The position numbers were made by a program, and so were the translations under genes. A DNA stretch of 15,321 nucleotides from positions 1 through 15,321 of the forward strand of contig JBDHRG010000095.1 in the NCBI GenBank assembly GCA_039807445.1, written 5' to 3'. The notes beneath the pieces were generated by a model. The model saw nothing but the letters and a program-made list of their open reading frames with translations, ran no database searches and was not told where the DNA came from. The DNA is from JBDHRG01 sp039807445 (GTDB lineage: Bacteria > Pseudomonadota > Gammaproteobacteria > Competibacterales > Competibacteraceae). Shown piece by piece: positions 1 through 6,668 of the stretch (position 1 is its first letter; each line of letters starts with the position of its first letter).

Positions 1-461
1 CGATGGCGCCGCTGTACGATGTGCTGTGCCGCATCACCGGCTTGAACGGCAAGACCTCCCAGGTGGCCGTGGCGGCGACGCCGATCGCGGTCGACGCCGC
101 GCGCACCGTGACGGTCGAGTTCGTCGCCAACGTCAACCAGGAGGCGCCGTGGGAATTCCGCCCGGCGGTGGCGAAGATGCAGGTGCACCCCGGCGAGTTC
201 CACCAGACCACCTTTTACGCCCGGAACCTGAGCGCCCGGCCGCTGGCCGGGCAGGCGGTGCCGAGCGTCGCTCCGGGGCCGGCGGCCGAGCACTTCCACA
301 AGATCGAGTGCTTCTGCTTCACGCGCCAGGACTTCGCCGCGGGCGAGGGGCGCGACATGCCGCTCGCGTTCCGCCTCGATCCCAAGCTTCCGCCCGAGGT
401 GCGTACGGTGACGCTGTCGTACACCTTGTTCCGGGTGCCAGGGCAGGGCGGAGAAGGCTAG
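1..461 (+). CDS. ctaG: Cytochrome c oxidase assembly protein CtaG/Cox11 (5' partial)
   Basis: Periplasm-facing, membrane-anchored copper chaperone that delivers copper to the CuB site of subunit I of aa3-type oxidase. The visible 152 residues are the soluble immunoglobulin-like domain. It opens with a PLYDVLCRITGLNGKT stretch typical of the start of the Cox11 domain just after the membrane anchor, and carries the copper-binding CFCF motif in KIECFCFTRQDF (about residue 100 of the visible part). The N-terminal cytoplasmic tail and transmembrane helix lie upstream of the window, so the ATG at base 3 is internal and not the true start. The C-terminus is complete, with a TAG stop at 459-461. The next gene, subunit III, starts 38 bases later on the same strand, as is usual in bacterial cox operons. 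Identification is firm from the motif and the context. Confidence 0.95.
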   Translation, partial: MAPLYDVLCRITGLNGKTSQVAVAATPIAVDAARTVTVEFVANVNQEAPWEFRPAVAKMQVHPGEFHQTTFYARNLSARPLAGQAVPSVAPGPAAEHFHKIECFCFTRQDFAAGEGRDMPLAFRLDPKLPPEVRTVTLSYTLFRVPGQGGEG

Positions 462-499
462 GGCGGACAAGAAAGCGAGCAGGGCGAGGGAGATCGGAG

Positions 500-1372
500 A
501 TGACGGCTTCGGATACGCACGGCAGCTACTACGTCCCGCACAGCAGCCACTGGCCGATCGTCGGCTCGGTGGGGCTGTTCGCGATGGCGCTCGGCGGCGC
601 GAAATGGCTCAACGGTGGCGGCGGGATACTGTTCTTCGTCGGCGTCGCGATCGTGATCGCGATGATGTTCGGCTGGTTCGGCACGGTGATCCGCGAGAAC
701 CAGGCCGGGCTGTACGACAGCCCGCAGATGGACCGCTCGTTCCGCTGGGGCATGGGCTGGTTCATCTTTTCCGAGGTGATGTTCTTCGCCGCCTTCTTCG
801 GTGCGCTGTTCTACGCGCGACAACTGGCGCTGCCCTGGCTCGGCGGCGAAGCGCTGAGCAAGCTGGCGACGCACGAGGTGCTGTGGCCCAAGTTCGAAGC
901 CGTCTGGCCGAGCAACGGCCCCGGGCAGGTCGGCGGCGCGTTCGAGACGATGGAGGCCTGGGGCATCCCGGCGCTGAACACGCTGATCCTGCTCTCGAGC
1001 GGCGCTACCGTGACCTGGGCGCACTGGGGGCTGCTGAAGGGCGACCGCAAGCAACTGGTGCGCGGGCTGGCGGCGACGGTCGCGCTCGGCTTCCTGTTCA
1101 TCAGCTTCCAGGCCTACGAATATATCCACGCCTACAGCGCGATGAACCTGAAACTGTCGACCGGGATCTACGGCTCGACCTTCTTCATGCTGACCGGCTT
1201 CCACGGTGCGCACGTGACCATCGGCGCGATCATGCTGTCGGTGATCCTGTGGCGCAGCCTGAGGGGCCACTTCACCCCCGAGAACCACTTCGCCTTCGAA
1301 GCCGTGGCCTGGTACTGGCATTTCGTCGACGTCGTCTGGCTGGGGCTGTACATCTTCGTCTACTGGCTGTAG
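500..1372 (+). CDS. ctaE: Cytochrome c oxidase subunit III (aa3 type)
   Basis: Integral-membrane subunit III of the haem-copper oxidase, which stabilises subunit I and its proton uptake without carrying redox cofactors. The 290-residue product has about seven hydrophobic helices. Family signatures are FIFSEVMFFAAFFGALF with the conserved membrane Glu at residue 92, the GFHGAHVTIG block (His235, His238), and the C-terminal WYWHFVDVVWLGLY block at 271-284. The chosen ATG at 500 is preceded by the purine-rich AGGGAGATCGGAG, a good ribosome binding site. The reading frame stays open upstream, but that part overlaps ctaG in another frame and encodes arginine-rich shadow sequence. The stop lies only seven bases from the stop of the opposite-strand DUF2909 gene, so these two genes converge with no visible terminator between them. 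Confidence 0.97.
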   Translation: MTASDTHGSYYVPHSSHWPIVGSVGLFAMALGGAKWLNGGGGILFFVGVAIVIAMMFGWFGTVIRENQAGLYDSPQMDRSFRWGMGWFIFSEVMFFAAFFGALFYARQLALPWLGGEALSKLATHEVLWPKFEAVWPSNGPGQVGGAFETMEAWGIPALNTLILLSSGATVTWAHWGLLKGDRKQLVRGLAATVALGFLFISFQAYEYIHAYSAMNLKLSTGIYGSTFFMLTGFHGAHVTIGAIMLSVILWRSLRGHFTPENHFAFEAVAWYWHFVDVVWLGLYIFVYWL

Positions 1373-1379
1373 GTGCCGG

Positions 1380-1613
1380 CTACGGATGCGGTGGGATCAG
1401 CCCGTGCGGCTGGATCCAGCCGAGCGCGTAGGCGGCGAGCAGCACGAGGAACAGCATGATCGACAGGCCGATGCGCACGGTGAGCGCGCGCGCCATGCGC
1501 TCGCGGCCACGGGCATCGAGCGCGGCATCGCGGTTGCGCATCATGAACACCAGAGCCGAGGCGAGGCTCGCGACGATGGCGAGCAGGGTGACGACGACGA
1601 GCAGCTTGAACAC
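1380..1613 (-). CDS. Twin transmembrane protein, DUF2909 family
   Basis: Small membrane protein of unknown function. The 77-residue product has two hydrophobic segments (about residues 2-24 and 45-66) separated by a charged, Arg-rich loop, and ends in ALGWIQPHGLIPPHP. This hairpin topology fits the DUF2909 family, which is commonly found next to cytochrome oxidase assembly genes in Beta- and Gammaproteobacteria. I chose the GTG at 1611-1613 because the hydrophobic N-terminus VFKLLVVVTLLAIV starts exactly there. The frame is open further upstream, but that part reads as low-complexity shadow of SURF1. It is the only gene on the minus strand in the window, converging on ctaE and diverging from SURF1. 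A possible role in oxidase assembly is inferred only from position. The ribosome binding site is weak. Confidence 0.8.
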   Translation of the reverse strand: MFKLLVVVTLLAIVASLASALVFMMRNRDAALDARGRERMARALTVRIGLSIMLFLVLLAAYALGWIQPHGLIPPHP

Positions 1614-2361
1614 GGGCGCGGCATCCGGGCAGCGGGAACCGCGCGAGTATAGCGGCCGTGGAGGACGGGCCCGCTGGCCCGCCGTCGCCGCGGTGCTGAC
1701 AGCGGTGGCTGCCGGCATCGCGCTCGGCGCCTGGCAACTCGGCCGAGCCGCCGACAAAGAGGCGCTGATCGCCACCTTCGCCGCGCGCGCGCAGCGCCCG
1801 GCGGTCGAACTCGCCGCGATCGATGCCGCCGATCCGGCGGCGCGCTTCACGCGCGTCGTCGCGCGCGGGCGCTGGCTCGCCGAGCGTCAGTTGCTGCTCG
1901 ACAACCAGGTGCTCGGCGGCGTGCCCGGCTGGCACGTGTACACACCGCTCGAGGTGACGGGGCTCGGCACGGTGCTGGTCAACCGCGGCTGGGTGGCGCA
2001 GGGGCCGGACCGGACCCGGCTGCCGGCTCTGCCGCTGCCGGCCGGCGAGGTCGAGGTGCACGGACGGCTGGCGCAGCCGGCCAACCCGCCGCTGCGCCTC
2101 GGACGCCTCGAGCTCGGCGGGGTCTGGCCGCAAGCCTTGCCGTGGATCGACTTCGACGCGCTCGCCGGCGCGCTCGGCAGGCCGCTGCTGTCGACCGTGG
2201 TGCTGCTCGACGCCGAGGTCGACGACGGTTTCCGGCGCGAGTGGACGCTCGACGCCGGCCGGCTCGCCCCCGAGCGCCACCGCGGCTACGCGCTGCAATG
2301 GTTCGCGCTGGCGTTCGTGGCCGGCGTGTACGGGATCCGGTTGCTGCGGAGGAAGACATGA
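1576..2361 (+). CDS. SURF1 family cytochrome oxidase biogenesis protein (start uncertain)
   Basis: SURF1/Shy1 proteins sit in the inner membrane and help insert haem A into subunit I of aa3 oxidase. Family features are an N-terminal membrane span (WPAVAAVLTAVAAGIALGAWQLGRAADKEAL, with the typical G-x-WQLGRAxxK), VARGRWLAERQLLLDNQ, PGWHVYTPLEV, VLVNRGWVAQG, and a C-terminal span (GYALQWFALAFVAGVYGIRLLRRK). The stop overlaps the ATG of the next gene by four bases. The start is unclear. No ATG, GTG or TTG in this frame lies shortly before the first membrane span, though a GGAGG-like sequence sits at 1660-1664. In-frame candidates are ATG at 1456, 1543 or 1576, all overlapping the opposite-strand DUF2909 gene, or GTG at 1693, which would cut into the span. 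I use 1576 as the least disruptive upstream choice. Family assignment is firm; the start is not. Confidence 0.88.
   Translation: MASRVTTTSSLNTGAASGQREPREYSGRGGRARWPAVAAVLTAVAAGIALGAWQLGRAADKEALIATFAARAQRPAVELAAIDAADPAARFTRVVARGRWLAERQLLLDNQVLGGVPGWHVYTPLEVTGLGTVLVNRGWVAQGPDRTRLPALPLPAGEVEVHGRLAQPANPPLRLGRLELGGVWPQALPWIDFDALAGALGRPLLSTVVLLDAEVDDGFRREWTLDAGRLAPERHRGYALQWFALAFVAGVYGIRLLRRKT
1646..1651 (-). promoter_or_regulatory. Candidate -10 element for the DUF2909 gene
   Basis: On the minus strand the bases read TATACT, close to the sigma70 -10 consensus and conspicuous in this GC-rich sequence. It lies about 33 bases upstream of the DUF2909 GTG start, which would give a leader of roughly 25 bases. 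I see no convincing -35 hexamer at 16-18 bases. It is therefore a candidate only. Confidence 0.3.
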
Positions 2362-2948
2362 GTGTCGTCACGATGACGCAGGGAGCGCCGCGCCGCGGTC
2401 GGCTGGCGCTGGTGCTGCTGATCGCGCTGTTCGTCGCGCCGCTGGCAGCGGCGTGGCTGCTGGTCGGGCAGTGGCGCCCAGTCGGGCAGGCGCAGCACGG
2501 CGAACTGCTGGTGCCGGCTCGGCCGCTGCCGCTGCTCCCGGGCGGTGCGACGGATGCGCTGCACGGACGCTGGACGCTGGCGTACCTCGCCGCCGGCAGC
2601 GGCTGCGATGCGGCGTGCCGCGCGGCGCTGACGGCGATGCGCCAAGTGCGACTCGCCACCGGCAAGGACATCGAGCGCGTGCAGCGGCTGGCGCTGTGGC
2701 CGGCGGCGCCGGCCGCCGACACCGACGGCTGGCTGGCCGCCGAGCAGCCGGGACTGGTGTCGGCGGTCGCCGACGACACCGTGCGGCGCGCCTTCGTCGA
2801 CGCCTTCACCGTACCCGGCGAAGCCGGTGGCTGGATCTACCTGGTCGACCCGCTCGGCAACCTGGTGATGCGCTACCGCGCCGACGCGCCGGGGCGCGGC
2901 ATGCTCGACGACCTGACGCGGCTGCTGAAGCTGTCGAAGATCGGCTGA
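2358..2948 (+). CDS. Membrane-anchored SCO/thioredoxin-like protein of the cox cluster
   Basis: The 196-residue protein has a cytoplasmic Arg-rich N-terminus, one membrane anchor (about residues 15-36), and a periplasmic domain with a thioredoxin/SCO-like pattern. It carries a CxxxC motif (Cys83-D-A-A-Cys87) where SCO1/SenC copper chaperones bind copper, and an IYLVDPLGNLVMRY strand at 160-173 where SCO proteins have VDHTG. Pro165 therefore replaces the copper-binding His of true SCO proteins. It resembles a family of unnamed proteins lying between SURF1 and COX15 in Pseudomonas-like cox clusters. The ATG overlaps the SURF1 stop (ATGA), and AGGAAG just upstream serves as ribosome binding site. 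A disulfide-reductase or copper-handling role in CuA or CuB assembly is inference. No closer function can be assigned from sequence alone. Confidence 0.8.
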   Translation: MSVVTMTQGAPRRGRLALVLLIALFVAPLAAAWLLVGQWRPVGQAQHGELLVPARPLPLLPGGATDALHGRWTLAYLAAGSGCDAACRAALTAMRQVRLATGKDIERVQRLALWPAAPAADTDGWLAAEQPGLVSAVADDTVRRAFVDAFTVPGEAGGWIYLVDPLGNLVMRYRADAPGRGMLDDLTRLLKLSKIG

Positions 2949-2957
2949 TGATCCATC

Positions 2958-2979
2958 CCCTCCCCCGCCAGGGGGAGGG
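2958..2979. repeat. Perfect inverted repeat (hairpin) before ctaA
   Basis: Nine C/T-rich bases (2958-2966) pair perfectly with nine G/A-rich bases (2971-2979) across a four-base GCCA loop. There is no T-run after it, so it is not a standard intrinsic terminator. Its right arm also forms the first half of the G-tract cluster described separately. Short palindromes of this CCCTCCCCC/GGGGGAGGG type are often dispersed intergenically in GC-rich proteobacteria. Whether this one is repeated elsewhere in the genome cannot be seen here. Confidence 0.7.
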
Positions 2980-2990
2980 AAGGGAAGGGG
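2971..2990 (+). promoter_or_regulatory. Canonical G-quadruplex motif in the ctaA leader
   Basis: Four G-tracts of 5, 3, 3 and 4 guanines are separated by A, AA and AA. This meets the standard four-tract G-quadruplex definition with very short loops, on the coding strand about 90 bases before the ctaA start. In RNA or single-stranded DNA it could fold and would compete with the hairpin that uses the same first two tracts. The motif is seen directly; any regulatory function is inference. Confidence 0.6.
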
Positions 2991-3078
2991 TAGGCGTCCG
3001 AAGGCTGCCCCCTCCCGGCCTCCTCCTCGATGAGGGCGAGGCGATGACGGCGACCCGCTCGAGCGGGCAGGGGGTTGA

Positions 3079-4116
3079 ATGGAGCGCAGGGACGGGGCCG
3101 GCTTGCGCCGGCTGGTGTACGCCACCGCCGTGCTGGCATTCGTGGTGGTGGTGCTCGGCGCCTGGGTGCGGCTGTCGCATGCCGGGCTCGGCTGCCCGGA
3201 CTGGCCGGGGTGCTACGGCCACCTCGACGTGCCCGAAGCGCCGCAGCACGTGGCAGCGGCCAATGCCGCCTGGCCCGAGCGCCCGGTCGAGGCCGCCAAG
3301 GCCTGGAAAGAGATGATCCACCGCTACGCCGCCGGCGCGCTCGGGCTCGCGATCGCCGCGATCGCGGTGACGGCCTGGTGCCGCCGCCACGAACCGGGGC
3401 AGCCGCTCGCGCTGCCGCTGGCCTTGCTCGGGCTGGTGGTGTTCCAGGCGCTGCTCGGCATGTGGACGGTGACGCTGCTGCTGAAACCGCTGGTGGTGAT
3501 GGCGCACCTGTTCGGCGGCTTCACGACGCTGGCACTGCTGCTGTGGCTGGGCTTGCGGACTTCGGGCTGGCGCCCGCAGATCGCGCCGGCCGATGCCGGA
3601 CTGCGGGGCTGGGCGCTGGCGGCGCTGGTGGCGCTGATCGCGCAGGTCGCGCTCGGCGGCTGGACCAGCACCAACTACGCCGCGCTCGCCTGCCCCGATC
3701 TGCCGACCTGCCAGGGGCAGTGGTGGCCGACGACCGATTTCCGCGATGCCTTCACGCCGTGGCGGGGACTGGGCGTGTCGTACGAGGGCGGCGTGCTCGA
3801 CAACGAAGCGCGCGTGACCATCCACCTCAGCCACCGCCTCGGCGCGCTGGCGGTGGCGCTCGCACTCGGTGCACTGGCCTGGCGGCTGGCGCGCACCGCG
3901 AGCCCGGCCCTGCGCCGCCTCGGTCGGGTGCTCGGCGGCCTGCTGGCGCTGCAGCTTGCGCTCGGCGTCGCCAACGTGGTGCTCGGCTTGCCACTGCCGG
4001 TCGCCGTCGCGCACAACGGCGTCGCGGCGGCTCTGCTGCTGGCGCTGGTCGGCGCCAACCACGCCCTCAGTCCGGCTGCCGTTTCCCGCCCCCGTCTGCA
4101 GGAGTGTCAGGCATGA
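3079..4116 (+). CDS. ctaA: Haem A synthase (COX15/CtaA family)
   Basis: Inner-membrane enzyme that oxidises the C8 methyl of haem O to the formyl group of haem A, the cofactor of aa3 oxidase. The 345-residue product has about eight membrane helices in two related four-helix halves. Each half has a conserved Cys pair in a periplasmic loop (Cys39/Cys45 in HAGLGCPDWPGCYG; Cys205/Cys211 in LACPDLPTCQGQWWP). Candidate haem-ligand histidines are in MIHRYAAG (His81), MAHLFGG (His143), TIHLSHRLG (His249 or His252) and VAHNGVAA (His312). The ATG at 3079 follows the G-rich AGGGGGTTGA as a plausible ribosome binding site. It is preceded by a 130-base gap containing a hairpin and G4 motif, unlike the tightly packed neighbours, and it overlaps ctaB by four bases at its end. 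Confidence 0.96.
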   Translation: MERRDGAGLRRLVYATAVLAFVVVVLGAWVRLSHAGLGCPDWPGCYGHLDVPEAPQHVAAANAAWPERPVEAAKAWKEMIHRYAAGALGLAIAAIAVTAWCRRHEPGQPLALPLALLGLVVFQALLGMWTVTLLLKPLVVMAHLFGGFTTLALLLWLGLRTSGWRPQIAPADAGLRGWALAALVALIAQVALGGWTSTNYAALACPDLPTCQGQWWPTTDFRDAFTPWRGLGVSYEGGVLDNEARVTIHLSHRLGALAVALALGALAWRLARTASPALRRLGRVLGGLLALQLALGVANVVLGLPLPVAVAHNGVAAALLLALVGANHALSPAAVSRPRLQECQA

Positions 4117-5045
4117 GCATCCGCACGTCTTTGCCGTCGTTCGCCGCCCAGCCCGGCCGCTGGCGCGAGTACTGGGCGCTGACCAAGCCCAAGGTGGTCG
4201 CGCTGATCACCTTCACCGCGATGGTCGGCATGTTCCTCGCCACCGAGGCGATGGTGCCCTGGGACGTGCTGGTGTTCGGCGCGCTCGGCATCGCCGCCTG
4301 CGCGGCCAGCGCCGCGACGCTGAACCACCTCGCCGACCGGCGCATCGACGCGCTGATGAACCGCACCTGCCGTCGGCCGCTGCCGAGCGGCAGCCTCGAG
4401 GCGCGCCAGGCGCTGGCCTTCGCCGTGCTGCTCGGCGCGTGCGGTATGGGCTTGCTGTTCGCCTTCACCAACGCGCTGACCGCGTGGCTGACCTTCGCCT
4501 CGCTGATCGGCTACGCGCTCGTGTACACGCTGTTCCTGAAGCGTGCGACGCCGCAGAACATCGTCATCGGCGGCGCCGCCGGCGCCGCGCCGCCGCTGCT
4601 CGGCTGGACCGCGGTGACGGGGACGGTCGAGGAGGGGGCGCTGCTGCTGTTCCTGATCGTGTTCGTCTGGACGCCGCCGCACTTCTGGGCGCTGGCGATC
4701 CACCGCCGCGACGACTACGCGCGCGCCGACGTGCCGATGCTGCCGGTGACGCACGGCGTGGCGTTCACGCGGCTGCAGATCCTGCTGTACACGGTGCTGC
4801 TGTGCGTGGTCGGGTGGCTGCCCTTCCTGACCGGGGTCGGCGGCTGGCTGTACCTGGCGGGGAGCACGGCACTCGGCGCGCGCTTCCTGTGGCTGGCGTG
4901 GCGGATGTGGCGCCACGCCGACGACCGCCTGGCGATGCCGACCTTCGGCTACTCGATCGTCTACCTGTTCGGGCTGTTCGCGGTGCTGATGCTCGACCAC
5001 TACCTGCTCGGCATCCTGAAGTCGGTGTACCGGCTGATGGTCTAG
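4113..5045 (+). CDS. cyoE: Protohaem IX farnesyltransferase (haem O synthase)
   Basis: Also called ctaB. This polytopic UbiA-family prenyltransferase adds a farnesyl group to haem B, making haem O, the substrate of the CtaA encoded just upstream. The 310-residue protein begins with REYWALTKPKVVALITFTAMVG, a typical start of the first helix. It has the prenyltransferase Asp motif NHLADRRIDALMNRTCRRPL (Asn71, Asp75, Asp79) and the second conserved block WTPPHFWALAIHRRDDYARADVPMLPV (186-212), which is diagnostic of CyoE/CtaB. The ATG overlaps the ctaA stop (ATGA), and AGGAGTG at about 4099-4106 is a good ribosome binding site, so the two haem-modifying enzymes are probably translationally coupled. 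It is the last gene before the promoter-like boundary with the cbb3 cluster. Confidence 0.97.
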   Translation: MSIRTSLPSFAAQPGRWREYWALTKPKVVALITFTAMVGMFLATEAMVPWDVLVFGALGIAACAASAATLNHLADRRIDALMNRTCRRPLPSGSLEARQALAFAVLLGACGMGLLFAFTNALTAWLTFASLIGYALVYTLFLKRATPQNIVIGGAAGAAPPLLGWTAVTGTVEEGALLLFLIVFVWTPPHFWALAIHRRDDYARADVPMLPVTHGVAFTRLQILLYTVLLCVVGWLPFLTGVGGWLYLAGSTALGARFLWLAWRMWRHADDRLAMPTFGYSIVYLFGLFAVLMLDHYLLGILKSVYRLMV

Positions 5046-5076
5046 GGCCCGCAATGAGCGCGACAGGAAACTTCGA

Positions 5077-5106
5077 TTGAGGGAGTTCTCCCGGGTCGCG
5101 TAACAT
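5077..5106 (+). promoter_or_regulatory. Candidate sigma70-type promoter for the cco operon
   Basis: TTGAGG at 5077-5082 and TAACAT at 5101-5106 are separated by 18 bases, a reasonable sigma70-like arrangement in the only sizeable gap between cyoE and ccoN. Transcription from about 5113 would give a leader of roughly 80 bases. A small palindrome, GGGAG-TT-CTCCC (5081-5092), lies between the two hexamers and could bind a regulator. A second palindrome, CGGTCG-CCG-CGACCG (5121-5135), lies in the leader. I find no recognisable FNR/ANR box (TTGAT-N4-ATCAA), although cbb3 operons often have one. Confidence 0.45.
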
Positions 5107-5195
5107 AGCGGGCCGAGTTTCGGTCGCCGCGACCGCTTCCGCCGGGGGGAGGGAGGTGGTCAACGGTCACGCGGTTCCTTCGAGGGAGACGAACC

Positions 5196-6644
5196 ATGGC
5201 CTACGCAGCAGCGCCCTCTGCTGAGCAGTACAACTACGAGGTCGTACGCAAGTTCGCGATCATGGCGATGGTATGGGGGGTGCTCGGCATGAGCGCCGGC
5301 CTGTATATCGCCAGCGAACTGGCGTGGCCGCTCCTGAACTTCGACACCCCCGCGATCACCTTCGGCCGCCTGCGCCCGGTGCACACCACGCTGGTGATCT
5401 TCGGCTTCGGCGGCTGCGCGCTGTTCGCCACCTCGTACTACGTGGTGCAGCGCACCTGCCAGGCGCGCCTGCCGAGCGACTTCCTCGCCAGCTTCACCCT
5501 GTGGGGCTGGAACCTGGCGGTCGGTCTGGGCGCGATCAGCTACATGGCCGGCATCACCCAGGCGCGCGAGTACGCCGAGTTCGAGTGGCCGATCGACCTG
5601 CTGATCACGGTGGTCTGGGTCGTCTACTTCTGGAACTTCGTGTCGGTGGTGCTGCGCCGCTCGCAGCCGCACATCTACGTCGCCAACTGGTTCTACCTGG
5701 GCTTCATCCTGGCCACGGCGCTGCTGCACATCTTCAACAACCTGGCGGTGCCGGTCAGCCTGGGCAAGTCGTACTCGCTGTTCTCGGGCGTGCAGGATGC
5801 GATGACGCAGTGGTGGTACGGCCACAACGCGGTCGGTTTCATCCTGACCGCGGCCTTCCTCGGCATGATGTACTATTTCGTGCCCAAGCAGGCCGGCCGG
5901 CCGGTCTACTCCTACCGCCTGTCGATCATCCACTTCTGGGCGCTGATCTTCCTGTACATGTGGGTCGGCGCGCACCACCTGCACTGGACCGCGCTGCCCG
6001 ACTGGGTGTCGACGCTGGCGGCGACCTTCTCGGTGCTGCTGCTGCTGCCCTCGTGGGGCGGCATGATCAACGGCATCATGACCCTGTCGGGCGCTTGGGA
6101 CAAACTGCGCACCGATCCGGTGATGCTGTTCCTGATCACCGCGCTGTCGTTCTACGGCATGTCGACCTTCGAAGGTCCGCTGATGTCGCTGAAGAGCGTC
6201 AATGCGCTGTCGCACTACACCGACTGGACCATCGGCCACGTGCACTCGGGTGCGCTCGGCTGGGTCGCGCTGGTGACCTTCGGTTCGTTCTACCACCTGA
6301 TCCCGCGGCTGTGGGAGACCCGGATGTACAGCCAGAAGCTGATCTACGTGCACTTCTGGCTCGCGACCATCGGCATCGTGCTGTACATCACCGCGATGTG
6401 GATCGCCGGCATCGGCCAGGGGCTGATGCTGCGCGGCTTCGACGAGTTCGGCAACTTGGCCTACAGCTTCATCGAGTCGGTCCAGTTCCTGCACCAGCCC
6501 TATGTCTGGCGCGCGATCGGCGGCGCGTTCTTCGTCGCCGGCATCCTGGTGATGTCGTGGAACGTCGCGATGACCATCGCCGCCGCGCGCCGCGAGCGCG
6601 CGGCGCTCGAAGCGAAGCTGGCCGCGAAGCTCGCCCGCACCTGA
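5196..6644 (+). CDS. ccoN: cbb3-type cytochrome c oxidase subunit I (CcoN)
   Basis: Catalytic subunit of the high-affinity cbb3 oxidase, which reduces O2 to water at a haem b3-CuB centre. The 482-residue polytopic protein carries all expected ligands, offset by three from my memory of the Pseudomonas stutzeri numbering. Low-spin haem b uses His63 (RPVHTTLVIFGFGG) and His350. Haem b3 uses His348 (GHVHSGALGW). CuB uses His210 (WYGHNAVGF), His260 and His261 (GAHHLHW). Tyr254 in IFLYMWVG is in place for the covalent His-Tyr link, and Glu326 (STFEG) is in place near the active site. The ATG at 5196 has GAGGGAGA as a strong ribosome binding site. It opens the ccoNOQP-GHIS cluster and is separated from cyoE by 150 bases with a candidate promoter. 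Nothing is missing or truncated. Confidence 0.99.
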   Translation: MAYAAAPSAEQYNYEVVRKFAIMAMVWGVLGMSAGLYIASELAWPLLNFDTPAITFGRLRPVHTTLVIFGFGGCALFATSYYVVQRTCQARLPSDFLASFTLWGWNLAVGLGAISYMAGITQAREYAEFEWPIDLLITVVWVVYFWNFVSVVLRRSQPHIYVANWFYLGFILATALLHIFNNLAVPVSLGKSYSLFSGVQDAMTQWWYGHNAVGFILTAAFLGMMYYFVPKQAGRPVYSYRLSIIHFWALIFLYMWVGAHHLHWTALPDWVSTLAATFSVLLLLPSWGGMINGIMTLSGAWDKLRTDPVMLFLITALSFYGMSTFEGPLMSLKSVNALSHYTDWTIGHVHSGALGWVALVTFGSFYHLIPRLWETRMYSQKLIYVHFWLATIGIVLYITAMWIAGIGQGLMLRGFDEFGNLAYSFIESVQFLHQPYVWRAIGGAFFVAGILVMSWNVAMTIAAARRERAALEAKLAAKLART

Positions 6645-6668
6645 TCGGAACCTGGAGCGATTCCACTC

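Noticed and set aside
5054..5080. Eight-codon ATG frame after cyoE as a possible leader peptide
   Set aside because: Too short, lies upstream of the proposed promoter -10, has no run of regulatory codons, and no attenuator hairpin with T-run follows.
5065..5095. Possible FNR/ANR box near CGATTGAGGGAGTTC
   Set aside because: Only the TTGA half is present. The second half-site does not match ATCAA at the required spacing.
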